64,000 bases of DNA from Pseudomonas entomophila (GCF_029193575.1 NZ_JARGCS010000032.1:1-64000); one strand, 5' to 3'. Counted from the first letter of the stretch, positions 48,309 through 56,984 are shown. The notes: generated by a model not told the origin, from the letters alone. Numbers and translations: made by a program.

Positions 48309-49355
48309 ATGAACACTCCCCTGCAAGGCGTCGCCAAAGCCGTGCGGCTGGCCGCCATCGGCGCCGGCATCCTGGCCCTGGGCGCGGGTTTCGCCTACGC
48401 CGCCGGCTGGATCGGCCAGCCCGCATTGACTCCGCAGCGCATCATCGACACCTTCGAGGCCCAGGCCGGCCACCACCCTGGCTACCGGAAGAACCACGCC
48501 AAGGGCCTGTGCGTCAGTGGCTACTTCCAGAGCAGCGGCCTGGCCGAACCGCTTTCCACCGCCCGGGTGTTCAGCCAACTGCGGGTGCCGGTGATCGGCC
48601 GCTTCGCCATCGGCGGCGCCAACCCATATGCCCCGGACGCCGCAGTGCCCACCCGCAGCCTGGCGATCCAGCTGAGCAGCGACGACGGCCAGGTCTGGCG
48701 CACCGGCATGAACAACCCACCCGTCCTGGCCGTCAGCACCCCGCAGGGGTTCTACGAGCAGGTCCTGGCCGGTTCGCCGGACCCGGCCACCGGCAAGCCA
48801 GACCCGGCGAAGATCCAAGCCTTCTTCGCTGCCCACCCCGAGAGCGCGGCCTTTCGCCAGTGGTCAGCCAGCTACAAGGCCAGCGACAGCTTCGCCAGTA
48901 CCGACTACAACAGCATCAATGCCTTCCGCCTGATCGACGCTGGCGGCAAGGCCCATCCAGTGCGCTGGCGCCTGGAGGCACAGACGCCTTTCGCCCCGTT
49001 GCCGGCGCAGGTCGACGACAAGCAGTTGCTCCAGCACGATCTGCAACAACGCCTGGCCAAGGGCCCACTGCGCTGGACCCTGCGCCTGACCCTGGCCGAG
49101 CCCGGCGACCCGGTCGACGACCCGGCGCGCCCATGGCCTGCCGAACGCGCCAGTATCGATGCCGGCACCTTGGTGATCGAACGGGTCGACGCCCCTGAGC
49201 AAGGCGCCTGCCGCGACCTGAACTTCGACCCGCTGATCCTTCCGCACGGTATCGAGCCGTCCGCCGACCCGATCCTCGCCGCCCGCTCGGCCGCCTATTC
49301 CGAGTCGTTCAACCGCCGCAGCCGGGAAACCCTCGGCGCAGGAGCCCGCCCATGA
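48309..49355 (+). CDS. Exported/membrane-anchored catalase-family peroxidase (SrpA-like)
   Basis: A 348-residue haem protein shorter than true catalases. An uncleaved signal or anchor lies at about residues 13-33 (AIGAGILALGAGFAYAAGW). The distal-His region is RKNHAKGLCVSGYF, and the proximal haem Tyr lies in AARSAAYSESFNRRSRE near the C-terminus. FNPHN- and EF-type tetramer domains of full catalases are missing. Expected to remove peroxides in the periplasm, with electrons perhaps from the adjacent cytochrome b561. It overlaps the next gene by four bases. Confidence 0.88.
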   Translation: MNTPLQGVAKAVRLAAIGAGILALGAGFAYAAGWIGQPALTPQRIIDTFEAQAGHHPGYRKNHAKGLCVSGYFQSSGLAEPLSTARVFSQLRVPVIGRFAIGGANPYAPDAAVPTRSLAIQLSSDDGQVWRTGMNNPPVLAVSTPQGFYEQVLAGSPDPATGKPDPAKIQAFFAAHPESAAFRQWSASYKASDSFASTDYNSINAFRLIDAGGKAHPVRWRLEAQTPFAPLPAQVDDKQLLQHDLQQRLAKGPLRWTLRLTLAEPGDPVDDPARPWPAERASIDAGTLVIERVDAPEQGACRDLNFDPLILPHGIEPSADPILAARSAAYSESFNRRSRETLGAGARP

Positions 49356-49885
49356 AGCCCACCGCCTTCCACCCCCTGGCCCGGTTGCTGCACTGGCTGA
49401 TGGCCGCGCTGATCCTGGCGATGTTGTTCATCGGTGTGAGCATGGTCAGCGACCTGTCGAACCGCCACCCACTGCTGGTCGAGTTGCACAAGGCCACCGG
49501 CCTGGCCCTGCTGGCCTTGGTGCTGGTGCGCATCGGCCTGCGCCTCGCCCTGCCCCACCCACCGCTGCCCGCCGACTTGCCGCCCCTGCAGCGCCTGGCC
49601 GCCAGCGCCTCGCACCGGGTGTTGTACGCGCTGATGCTGGCCATGCCGCTGCTGGGCTGGGCGATGCTTTCGGCCGGCGGCTACCCGCGTCCGCTGCAAC
49701 TGCCTGCCATCGCCCCCCACGACCTGCAGTTGTACGCCGTGCTGCGCCAAGCCCACGGCTGGGCCGGCTACCTGTTGTTCGCCACCGTCCTCGCCCACCT
49801 GGCGGCGGCGCTGGCGCACGCGCTGGTGCGCCGCGACGGCGTGCTACGCAGCATGTGGCCGGGGCCGCTGGGACGTGGCGAGTGA
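49352..49885 (+). CDS. Cytochrome b561 (YceJ-type)
   Basis: A 177-residue inner-membrane dihaem protein with four membrane helices. Haem-ligand His are in FHPLARLLHWLM, ELHKATGLALL, LPHP, ASHRVLYALML and QAHGWAGYLLF. It takes electrons from quinol and can pass them to a periplasmic partner, here plausibly the catalase-like protein with which it is translationally coupled (ATGA). Confidence 0.92.
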   Translation: MKPTAFHPLARLLHWLMAALILAMLFIGVSMVSDLSNRHPLLVELHKATGLALLALVLVRIGLRLALPHPPLPADLPPLQRLAASASHRVLYALMLAMPLLGWAMLSAGGYPRPLQLPAIAPHDLQLYAVLRQAHGWAGYLLFATVLAHLAAALAHALVRRDGVLRSMWPGPLGRGE

Positions 49886-49961
49886 AGCGGGAAATGGGTC
49901 GACAGAGATAAAGAGGTATTACTAACATCGGGGTTTTACCTGCCTGCCCTGGAACGCCCCG

Positions 49962-51152
49962 ATGAATACCGCGAAGGACCCCGCCGCCCCCCTCGACCTG
50001 CGCCCACTGCTGTTGGTCAACATGGCCTGCACCATGTCGATGATGGCTTTCGTCGCGCTGATCGGCCCGATCGCCCGCTTGCTGGGCATGGCCACCTGGC
50101 AGGCGGGTGCGGCCGTGACCGTGGCCGGGGTGGTCTGGGTGTTGCTCGCCCGCCCCTGGGGCCGCGCCGCCGACCGCCTGGGCCGGCGGCGCATCCTGTT
50201 GCTGGGCAGTGCGGGCTTCACCCTGGCGTACTGGCTGCTGTGCCTGTTCATCGACGGCGCTCTACGCTGGCTGCCCGGGGCGACCCTGGCCTTCGTCGGC
50301 CTGATGCTCACCCGCGGCCTGATCGGCGCCTTCTATGCCGCTCTGCCGGTGGGGGGCAACGCGCTGGTGGCCGACCACGTCGCCCCTGAGCGGCGCGCCC
50401 GCGCCATGGCCCTGCTCGGTGCGGCCAACGCCGTCGGCCTGGTGCTGGGCCCGGCGCTGGCGGCGCTGCTGGCGCGCTATAGCCTGAGCTTGCCGTTCTA
50501 TCTGATGTCGTTGCTGCCAGCGGCGGCATTCGCGGTGCTGCTGTTCAAGCTCAAGCCGCACCCCCTGGCCCACAGCCATGCACCAAGCCCGGTACGGCTG
50601 AGCGACCAACGCCTGCGCAGGCCCCTGGTGGTGGCGTTCACCGCCATGCTCAGCGTGACGGTTTCGCAGATCACTGTCGGCTTCTTCGCCCTCGACCGCC
50701 TGAAGCTGGCCTCGGCCGACGCCGCCCAGGCCGCCGGTATCGCGCTGACCGCCGTGGGCGTGGCGCTGATCCTGTCGCAACTGCTGCTGCGCCGCCTGGA
50801 GTGGCCGCCACAGCGGATGATCCGCGTCGGCGCCAGCGTCTCGGCCCTGGGTTTCGCCGCAGGCGCCCTGGTGACCACAGCGCCGGCGCTGTGGGCCTGC
50901 TTCTTCGTTGCGGCCGCCGGCATGGGCTTCGTCTTCCCGGCCTTCTCGGCACTGGCGGCCAACGCCATGCATGCCTCCGAGCAGGGCGCCACCGCAGGCT
51001 CGATAAGCGCGGCCCAAGGCATGGGCGCGGTGATCGGGCCACTGGCTGGCACGCTGGTCTACGCCATCGACCCGCGCCTGCCATTCCTGGCCGTGGCCGC
51101 CCTGTTGCTGGTGGTCGGGCTATGGCCGGCGCGAGGCGACCAACGCGGCTGA
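49962..51152 (+). CDS. MFS transporter
   Basis: A 396-residue protein with 12 predicted membrane helices. The loop 2-3 motif is GRAADRLGRRRILLLGS (motif A, GxxxDRxGRR), with LGPALAALLARYSL and GFVFPAFSALAANA in later helices, resembling drug/efflux transporters of the DHA1 group. The substrate is not evident. Single gene with its own upstream region. Confidence 0.9.
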   Translation: MNTAKDPAAPLDLRPLLLVNMACTMSMMAFVALIGPIARLLGMATWQAGAAVTVAGVVWVLLARPWGRAADRLGRRRILLLGSAGFTLAYWLLCLFIDGALRWLPGATLAFVGLMLTRGLIGAFYAALPVGGNALVADHVAPERRARAMALLGAANAVGLVLGPALAALLARYSLSLPFYLMSLLPAAAFAVLLFKLKPHPLAHSHAPSPVRLSDQRLRRPLVVAFTAMLSVTVSQITVGFFALDRLKLASADAAQAAGIALTAVGVALILSQLLLRRLEWPPQRMIRVGASVSALGFAAGALVTTAPALWACFFVAAAGMGFVFPAFSALAANAMHASEQGATAGSISAAQGMGAVIGPLAGTLVYAIDPRLPFLAVAALLLVVGLWPARGDQRG

Positions 51153-51239
51153 CAAGCACAGCGCTTTGCCGTGCAGAGTGTGTTTTAATGCGATGCCCAT
51201 TATTTTTGACACCTCTGATCACTCATTCTCAAGGCGGCT

Positions 51240-51785
51240 ATGGACACGGGGACACGACTCAAACTGGTGCGTGAACGCAACAACCTCTCCCAGCGGGAAC
51301 TGGCCCGCCGCAGCGGCCTGACCAACTCGACGATCTCGCAGATCGAACAGAACCGGGTCAGCCCTTCGGTCAGTTCCCTGAAAAAACTCCTCGAAGGCAT
51401 CCCCATGAGCCTGGCGGAGTTCTTCAGCTTCGACGAGCCGGCCCGTGAGGAGCGCTTCGTGTTTCGCGGTGGCGAGCAGCCGGACCTCGGCCGCAACGGC
51501 CTGCGCATGTTGCTGGTCGGCGCCAGCGTCGAGGGCCGGCAGATGCGCATGCTGCGCGAACTGTATGCCCCAGGCGCCGATTCAGGTGACCCGATCGTGC
51601 ATGCCGAAGGCGAGGAATGTGGCTTGGTCACCCGTGGCACCATCGAGCTGTGGGTCGATGGCCAGGTAAGCATCCTCAACTCGGGCGACGGCTACTACAT
51701 CCCCACCACCCTGCCCCACAGCTTCAAGAACATCGGCCCCGACGAGGCCGAGATCATCAGCGCCAACACCCCGGCGAACTTCTGA
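51240..51785 (+). CDS. XRE-family regulator with C-terminal cupin domain
   Basis: A 181-residue protein. The N-terminal HTH (residues 5-62) has RLKLVRERNNLSQRELARRSGLTNSTISQIEQNR. The C-terminal cupin (about 100-178) has EGEECGLVTRGTIELWVDGQ and GDGYYIPTTLPHSFKNIG. The architecture matches PuuR-type regulators of putrescine catabolism, but no pathway gene for polyamines is adjacent. It is followed after 6 bases by a small unknown gene. Confidence 0.9.
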   Translation: MDTGTRLKLVRERNNLSQRELARRSGLTNSTISQIEQNRVSPSVSSLKKLLEGIPMSLAEFFSFDEPAREERFVFRGGEQPDLGRNGLRMLLVGASVEGRQMRMLRELYAPGADSGDPIVHAEGEECGLVTRGTIELWVDGQVSILNSGDGYYIPTTLPHSFKNIGPDEAEIISANTPANF

Positions 51786-51791
51786 CCGACC

Positions 51792-52088
51792 ATGCCCGCC
51801 CCCAGCACCCGCGCGGTGTACCAGTGCCTGCGTGACGCCGCCCTCGGCGCGCGGGCGCTGGTGGTGCTCGACCAGCCAGGCAGCGGCCTGTTCGAAGTGG
51901 CCATCGACGGCTGGCGCCTGACGCTGGCCTGCGACGGCGAAGGCCTGGCTCATTGCCTGCATTGCCGTGATGACGAGGGCCAGACGGCAGGGCTGGAAGA
52001 CTGGCAGCGCTACGGCACCAACCCCACCGACCTGTTGAGCATCTGGGAGCGCGGGCGCATCGAGCGATTGCTCGCGCCCCAGGGCTGA
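51792..52088 (+). CDS. Small protein of unknown function
   Basis: A 98-residue cytoplasmic protein, 6 bases after the XRE-cupin gene. The sequence (ALGARALVVLDQPG, GWRLTLACDGEGLAHCLHCRDDEG, DWQRYGTNPTDLLSIWE) shows a CLHC pair but no further metal-site Cys. I recall similar short proteins only from pseudomonads. Possibly cotranscribed with the regulator. Confidence 0.7.
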   Translation: MPAPSTRAVYQCLRDAALGARALVVLDQPGSGLFEVAIDGWRLTLACDGEGLAHCLHCRDDEGQTAGLEDWQRYGTNPTDLLSIWERGRIERLLAPQG

Positions 52089-52092
52089 CGCC

Positions 52093-52683
52093 TCAGGCCA
52101 GGGCCGCTTCGACGAAGTCCAACCTGTCCTGGCCAAAGAACATCTGCTCGCCGACGAAACACGTCGGCGCGCCGAACACGCCCCGCTTCACCGCATCTTC
52201 AGTCACTTGCTTGAGCACCGCCTTGACCTCGCCATCACTGGCCAGCGCTTGGAAATGCGCCGGGTCGAAGCCCGCCTCCTCCAGGGTCTGGCCCAGCACC
52301 GCGGCATCCGCCAGGTTGCGCCGCTGCACCCAGAAGCCCCTGAACAGTGCCCCGAGCAGCGCCTCGAAGCGCTCCGGCGCGTGCAGTTGCATGCCGAGTG
52401 CCCCGCGCATCAGGTTCAGGGTGTTGATCGGAAACCCCGGCGGCAGGCCGAACGCCACGCCATAGCGGTCAGCGAAGCGCTGCAGGTCGACGAACATGTA
52501 GCGCCCCTTGGCCGGCACCATCACGGGCGAGGCATTGCCGGTGGCTTGGAACACCCCACCGAGCAGCATCGGGCGGTACATCAGCGTGGCGCCGTGACGG
52601 GCGCACAGGGCGGGAAGCTGGGTCCAGGCGAGGTAGCTGGCCGGGCTGCCCAGGTCAAAGAAGAACTCGACGGTCTTGCTCAT
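52093..52683 (-). CDS. 2-Hydroxychromene-2-carboxylate isomerase-like (DsbA/kappa-GST fold)
   Basis: A 196-residue thioredoxin-fold protein: EFFFDLGSPASYLAWTQLP at the start (Ser in the active position instead of a CxxC), PINTLNLMRGALG in the middle and GVFGAPTCFVGEQMFFGQDRLDFVE at the end. The family isomerises hydroxychromene carboxylate with glutathione in naphthalene degradation, and many members have other roles. No aromatic-degradation genes are near, so only the fold is certain. It is 27 bases after the SDR gene. Confidence 0.85.
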   Translation of the reverse strand: MSKTVEFFFDLGSPASYLAWTQLPALCARHGATLMYRPMLLGGVFQATGNASPVMVPAKGRYMFVDLQRFADRYGVAFGLPPGFPINTLNLMRGALGMQLHAPERFEALLGALFRGFWVQRRNLADAAVLGQTLEEAGFDPAHFQALASDGEVKAVLKQVTEDAVKRGVFGAPTCFVGEQMFFGQDRLDFVEAALA

Positions 52684-52710
52684 GCTTCAGTCCTTGTGTG
52701 TGAGGGCGGG

Positions 52711-53442
52711 TTACCAGCGTTCGATCCAGGGGCGCAGGTCGAGTTCGAAGGTCCAGGCGTCGCGAGGCTGGGCGTGCAGGAACCAGTAGCTGTCGGCGAT
52801 GTGCGCAGGGTCGAGGATGCCGTCCTGGTCCTTGAGGGCGTAGCGCTCGGGGAAGCTGTCGCGAATGAACGCGGTATCGATGGCACCGTCCACCACCACG
52901 TGGGCGACATGGATGTTTCGCGGCCCCAGCTCGCGCGCCATGCTCTGGGCCAGCGCCCGCAGGGCGTGCTTGGCCCCGGCGAAGGCGGCGAAGCCGGCGG
53001 CGCCACGGGTGCCGGCGGTGGCGCCGGTGAAGAGGATGGTGCCGCGTTCGCGGGTGACCATGCGCCGGGCCACGGCCTGGGCGGTGAGGAAGCCGGCGAA
53101 GCAGGCCATTTCCCAGATCTTGAAGTATTTGCGTGGGGTTTCTTCGAGGATCGAGCACGGCACGTTGGCGCCGATATTGAAGACGAAGGCGTCGATGGGG
53201 CCGATGTCGCGCTCGATGGTTTCGACCAGTTCGGCGACCTCCTCTTCCTTGCGCGCGTCGGAGCCGAAACCGTGGGCCTGGCCACCGGCGGCGCGGATTT
53301 CGTCCACCAGCGGTTGCAGCTTCTCGGCCTGGCGGCGGGTGACGCAGGCCACGTAGCCTTCGCGGGCGAAGCGCTTGGCGATCTCACCGCCGGTGGCGTC
53401 GCCGGCGCCGATGATCAGGGCGACTTTTTGTTGTTGTGCCAT
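52711..53442 (-). CDS. SDR-family protein with altered catalytic residues
   Basis: A 243-residue Rossmann protein. The cofactor motif is IIGAGDATGGEIAKRF (GxxxGxG), with NIGAN matching the NNAG strand. The catalytic YxxxK is replaced by FAGAK (Phe for Tyr) in AGFAAFAGAKHALRAL, and the catalytic Ser position reads LFTGATAG. It is therefore a non-classical SDR that may bind NAD(P) without the usual dehydrogenation, or use another mechanism. It is cotranscribed with the DsbA-type isomerase and divergent from a TetR regulator. Confidence 0.85.
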   Translation of the reverse strand: MAQQQKVALIIGAGDATGGEIAKRFAREGYVACVTRRQAEKLQPLVDEIRAAGGQAHGFGSDARKEEEVAELVETIERDIGPIDAFVFNIGANVPCSILEETPRKYFKIWEMACFAGFLTAQAVARRMVTRERGTILFTGATAGTRGAAGFAAFAGAKHALRALAQSMARELGPRNIHVAHVVVDGAIDTAFIRDSFPERYALKDQDGILDPAHIADSYWFLHAQPRDAWTFELDLRPWIERW

Positions 53443-53481
53443 GGTGCCTCCTCTGTGGTGGGTCTGTTCGAGCCCAATTAA

Positions 53482-53495
53482 TAAACGATCATTTA
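53482..53495. promoter_or_regulatory. Candidate TetR-type operator
   Basis: TAAACGATCATTTA is a palindrome with one mismatched pair, in an AT-rich pocket between the divergent SDR and TetR genes. A partial repeat (TAGTAAACGAACG) follows. Found by eye. Confidence 0.4.
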
Positions 53496-53552
53496 GTAAA
53501 CGAACGCTATGCTATGATCCGCCCACCGTCAAGCCAGCGCGAGGTTCCACGG

Positions 53553-54116
53553 ATGCGCTATTCCACCGACCACAAACAACAGACCCGCGACAAATTGCTC
53601 GCCAGCAGCGGCGCGCTGGCCAAGCGCGGCGGGTTCGCCAGCACCGGCGTCGCCGGGCTGATGAAGGCCATCGGCCTCACTGGCGGCGCCTTCTATAACC
53701 ACTTCCCGTCCAAGGATGACCTGTTCACCGAGGTGGTGCGCCGCGAGCTGTCCAACAGCCCCCTCGCCCGCCTGGCCAGCAAGGGCGCCGACCGCCAGCA
53801 CCTGCGCCGTTGCCTGACGCAATACCTGAGCCTGGCCCACCTGCACAATGCCGAAGGCGGCTGCCCGCTGCCGCCGCTGGGCGTGGAGATCGCCCGCGCC
53901 GAGCGCCCGGTGCGCGAGGAAGCCGAGCACTGGCTGGTCGAACTGCATGCGTTGTGGAGCCAGACCCTCGACGATGAACACCTGGCCTGGGCGTTGATCA
54001 GCCAGTGCGTGGGCGCCCTGGTGGTGGGGCGCATGCTGGCCAGCGAGGCGGTCCAGACCCAAGTGCTTGCCGCCAGCCAACAGTTCGTCGACAGGGCCCT
54101 GGATGAAAACCGCTAG
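53553..54116 (+). CDS. TetR/AcrR-family regulator
   Basis: A 187-residue regulator. The N-terminal HTH has RDKLLASSGALAKRGGFASTG, then VAGLMKAIGLTGGAFYNHFPSKDDLFTEV. The C-terminal ligand domain is of the TetR_C_33-like type (GGCPLPPLGVEIARA). It is divergent from the SDR-isomerase operon, its likely target. It overlaps the next gene by 14 bases. Confidence 0.9.
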   Translation: MRYSTDHKQQTRDKLLASSGALAKRGGFASTGVAGLMKAIGLTGGAFYNHFPSKDDLFTEVVRRELSNSPLARLASKGADRQHLRRCLTQYLSLAHLHNAEGGCPLPPLGVEIARAERPVREEAEHWLVELHALWSQTLDDEHLAWALISQCVGALVVGRMLASEAVQTQVLAASQQFVDRALDENR

Positions 54117-54696
54117 CCTGTTGCTGGGCCTGGCCCTGAGCCTGCCCGTGCACGCCGATGAGGCCTGCCCGCCGGGCCAGTACCCGGTGTGCCTGATGGG
54201 CTGCTTCTGCGCCCCGATCGACCCCGGCCAGGCCGGGCAGGTGCTGGCCGATGTCGAGCGCATGGCCAGCGCCAGCCTGGTGTTCGCTTTGCAGCAGGCG
54301 CGAGATGAAGCCACGGCGGCGGGCAGTGAGCCGATTCCCTTGCACATCCGGGCACAACTTGAACCGTGGTACGACTTCGCCGTGCTCGACGCGGTGCGCT
54401 ATCGGGTGGGCGACCCGCAGCAATTCAGCGCGGCCAATGCGCTGTTGCACAACCCGGATGTGAATGCCGTGACGCTGATCGACACCGTGATCTTCCGCCG
54501 CACGCAGGATGCCGAGGACAACGTGGCGCTATGGGCCCACGAGCTCAAGCATGTGCAGCAGTATCAGCAGTTGGGGGTGGAGGCGTTCGCCCAGCGCTAT
54601 ACGCGGGACTACAACGCGCTGGAGGGGCCGGCCTATGCCATCGAGGCCGAGGTGGCGAAGGCGCTGCGCGAGCGGCGGTCGGGGCAGGCGCGCTGA
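54103..54696 (+). CDS. Secreted HExxH protein (DUF4157-like)
   Basis: A 197-residue protein with a signal peptide of about 18 residues (ASLLLGLALSLPVHA before DEAC). Four Cys follow soon after (EACPPGQYPVCLMGCFCAP). A zinc-metallopeptidase-like motif WAHELKHVQQYQQLG lies at about residue 146, followed by the DUF4157-type YNALEGPAYAIEAEVAKA. It may be a periplasmic peptidase, or a protein that keeps the fold only. Its start overlaps the TetR gene, so it shares that transcript. Confidence 0.8.
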   Translation: MKTASLLLGLALSLPVHADEACPPGQYPVCLMGCFCAPIDPGQAGQVLADVERMASASLVFALQQARDEATAAGSEPIPLHIRAQLEPWYDFAVLDAVRYRVGDPQQFSAANALLHNPDVNAVTLIDTVIFRRTQDAEDNVALWAHELKHVQQYQQLGVEAFAQRYTRDYNALEGPAYAIEAEVAKALRERRSGQAR

Positions 54697-54713
54697 TTAA
54701 GTGGCTGGGTTTA

Positions 54714-54759
54714 CCGGCCCTACGCGGGGCAAGCCCGCGCCTACAAAGGATAGGGCCGG
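54714..54759. repeat. REP unit within a palindrome, likely terminator
   Basis: CCGGCCCTA and TAGGGCCGG enclose a REP half (CGCGGGGCAAGCCCGCGC, itself a hairpin). It lies between the convergent HExxH-protein and receiver genes. Confidence 0.75.
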
Positions 54760-54768
54760 CACCTGGCA

Positions 54769-55146
54769 TCACCGCAACAACGCCTGGATCTGATCACGCA
54801 GGCTGTCGAGATCGAACGGCTTGGCCAGGATCGGCGCCTGGCGCGCGATCGGGCTGCCGGACTCGAGGATCTCCGCCGGGTAGCCGCTGATGAAGATCAC
54901 CTTCAGGTCTGGCCGCAGCTTCACCGCAGGCTCGGCGATCTCCACCCCGGAAATCCCGCCCGGCAAGCGGAAGTCGGTGACCATCAGGTCCAGGTGCGGC
55001 TTGCTGGCGAGGATCTCGAACGCCTGCTCGCCATCCTCGGCCACCAGCACGTGGTAGCCCTCGCCTGACAGGTAGTCCCGCAGGATCATGCGGATCGCCG
55101 GCTCATCCTCGACGACCAGCACCACGTCTTGTGCATCTTCACTCAT
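54769..55146 (-). CDS. Single-domain response regulator (CheY-like)
   Basis: A 125-residue receiver domain: VEDEPAIRMIL, phospho-Asp in LMVTDFRLPGG, Thr/Ser switch in VIFISGYPAE and Lys in ILAKPFDL. No output domain. It is 30 bases after the REC-kinase gene and probably receives phosphate from one of the cluster's hybrid kinases. Confidence 0.9.
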   Translation of the reverse strand: MSEDAQDVVLVVEDEPAIRMILRDYLSGEGYHVLVAEDGEQAFEILASKPHLDLMVTDFRLPGGISGVEIAEPAVKLRPDLKVIFISGYPAEILESGSPIARQAPILAKPFDLDSLRDQIQALLR

Positions 55147-55176
55147 GACAACGCCTTGACTCTCGAAAGGTTGGCA

Positions 55177-56415
55177 TCAGACCCCAGGCTCACGCAGAGG
55201 TTGCCGTGACGGGTCGTTTTGTTGGCTGCTAGCCGCCAATGGCAGCAACACGCTGAAAATGGCACCGCGCCCCGCCTCGCTGTCGACCAGGATACGGCCA
55301 CCGTGGGCCTGGACGATCTGCTCGGAGATGTACAGCCCCAGGCCCAGGCCGCCACTGGCCTGTTGCGCGGCGATGCGCTCGAACTGCTGGAAGATCCGCT
55401 GCTGGTCGGCGAGGCTCACGCCGATGCCCTGGTCCTGCACCTGCACGCAGGCCATGCCATCCTGGCGCAACACCCGCACCTGTACCGGCTTGCGTTCACC
55501 ATAGCGCAAGGCATTGGACAACAGGTTGGCCAGCACCTGTTCGATGCGAAACTCATCCCACTCCCCTTGCAACGCCTCGCAGTGTTGCAACTCGATGCGC
55601 GTATCCACGGCGGCGGCCTGCGCCGCGAAGTTTTCCACCAGGCCGCGCACCAGTTGCCCCAGGTCGAAGGTCTTGGGCCGCAGCGACAACTTACCGGTAC
55701 GGATGCGCGAGACGTCGAGCATGTCTTCGATCAGGCGGATCAGGCTGTTGATCTGCCGCTCGTCACGCTCGACCATGGCGTGCAACTTGTCCTGGCTGAA
55801 CGCCTCCAGGTTGCCGCGGGCCAGGTGCATCTTGCGCAGCTGGGTTTCCAGGATCAGGCCATTGAGCGGCGTGCGCACCTCGTGGGAGACGATCGACATG
55901 AAGTCGTCGCGCATGCGCACCGCATGCTCCAGCTCGCTGCGCGCCACCTGCAACTGGGCCAGTAACTGTTCCTGCTCCTGGCGGCTGCGCTCCAGCGCCT
56001 GGAGCTGGCGGTCGAGGATCTTGCGCTGGCGGAACAGGTCGACGAACACCGAGACCTTGCTTTTCACCGCCTGGGTGTCCAACGGTTTGTGCAGGAAGTC
56101 CACCGCGCCGCTCTCATAGCCCTTGAAGGCGTAGTTCATCTCGCGCCCGGCGGCGCTGACGAACACGATGGGGATGTTCTTGGTCTTTTCCATGCCGCGC
56201 ATCAGCTCGGCCAGCTCGAAGCCGTTCATGCCGGGCATCTGCACGTCGAGGATGGCCAGGGCGAACTCGTGTTCGAGCAGCAGCGACAGGGCCTGCTCGG
56301 CAGATTGCGCCTGGTGCACCTGACGGCCTTCGCCCTGGATCAGGGCGTCGAGGGCCAGCAGGTTTTCCGGCAGGTCGTCGACGATCAGCAGTTTGGAGGT
56401 GATAGGGCTCAACAT
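55177..56415 (-). CDS. Receiver-histidine kinase hybrid
   Basis: A 412-residue soluble protein. An N-terminal receiver (LLIVDDLPENLLAL, phospho-Asp in AILDVQMPGMNG, Lys in FLHKPLD) leads into a coiled-coil of about 40 residues. HisKA follows with His178 in SIVSHEVRTPLNGL, then HATPase (NLLSNALRYGE, VQDQGIGVS, GLGLGLYISE). It overlaps the cheB-like gene by 7 bases. It has no sensor domain, so its input should be phosphotransfer from the large hybrid kinase upstream. Confidence 0.93.
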   Translation of the reverse strand: MLSPITSKLLIVDDLPENLLALDALIQGEGRQVHQAQSAEQALSLLLEHEFALAILDVQMPGMNGFELAELMRGMEKTKNIPIVFVSAAGREMNYAFKGYESGAVDFLHKPLDTQAVKSKVSVFVDLFRQRKILDRQLQALERSRQEQEQLLAQLQVARSELEHAVRMRDDFMSIVSHEVRTPLNGLILETQLRKMHLARGNLEAFSQDKLHAMVERDERQINSLIRLIEDMLDVSRIRTGKLSLRPKTFDLGQLVRGLVENFAAQAAAVDTRIELQHCEALQGEWDEFRIEQVLANLLSNALRYGERKPVQVRVLRQDGMACVQVQDQGIGVSLADQQRIFQQFERIAAQQASGGLGLGLYISEQIVQAHGGRILVDSEAGRGAIFSVLLPLAASSQQNDPSRQPLREPGV

Positions 56416-56984
56416 GCGCAGGGTTCCAGGGTAGCGAGCAACTGCCCGATACCGCTCAGAGAAAGAATATGGTCAGGCCGGTGCAGGGCCAGTGCGGCCT
56501 CCGGCATCAGCGCGACCTGTGCGTCGCGGGGGTCCTGGACCACGGTACGGCCCCCGCTGTTCTTGATGTAGGCCAAGCCCCGCGCACCGTCTTCATTGGC
56601 CCCGGTGAGCAGGATGCCGAGCAGGCCGGCACCGTAGGCATCGGCCGCCGACTGGAACAGAAAGTCGATCGCCGGGCGCGAAAAGTGCACGGGCTCTTCC
56701 TGGCTCAACGACAGGCGCAGGTCGCGCTCCACCGACAGGTGGTAGCTGGGGCCGGCGACGTAGATCAACCCTGCCAGGATCGGCTCCTTGTCCCGCGCCT
56801 CGTGCACCGGGCGTTGCAGGCGCCGTTGCAGCACTTCGGCGAGCTGGCTGTGGCGGTCGTGCGGCAGGTGCAGCACGCACAGCACCGGCAGGCTGAAATC
56901 GCCGGGCAAGGCGCCAAGCACCTTGAACAGCGCCGCCACGCCGCCGGCCGAGGCGCCAATGACCACCGCACGGATGCCGTTCAT
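56409..56984 (-). CDS. CheB-type methylesterase domain protein (no receiver)
   Basis: A 191-residue stand-alone CheB catalytic domain with the catalytic triad visible: Ser in IGASAGGVAAL, His in LHLPHDRHSQLAEVL and Asp in LLTGANEDGARG. The N-terminal receiver of chemotaxis CheB is missing. It overlaps the CheR-type gene by four bases. There is no methyl-accepting receptor gene nearby, so its glutamyl-ester substrate is unknown. Confidence 0.92.
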   Translation of the reverse strand: MNGIRAVVIGASAGGVAALFKVLGALPGDFSLPVLCVLHLPHDRHSQLAEVLQRRLQRPVHEARDKEPILAGLIYVAGPSYHLSVERDLRLSLSQEEPVHFSRPAIDFLFQSAADAYGAGLLGILLTGANEDGARGLAYIKNSGGRTVVQDPRDAQVALMPEAALALHRPDHILSLSGIGQLLATLEPCAC

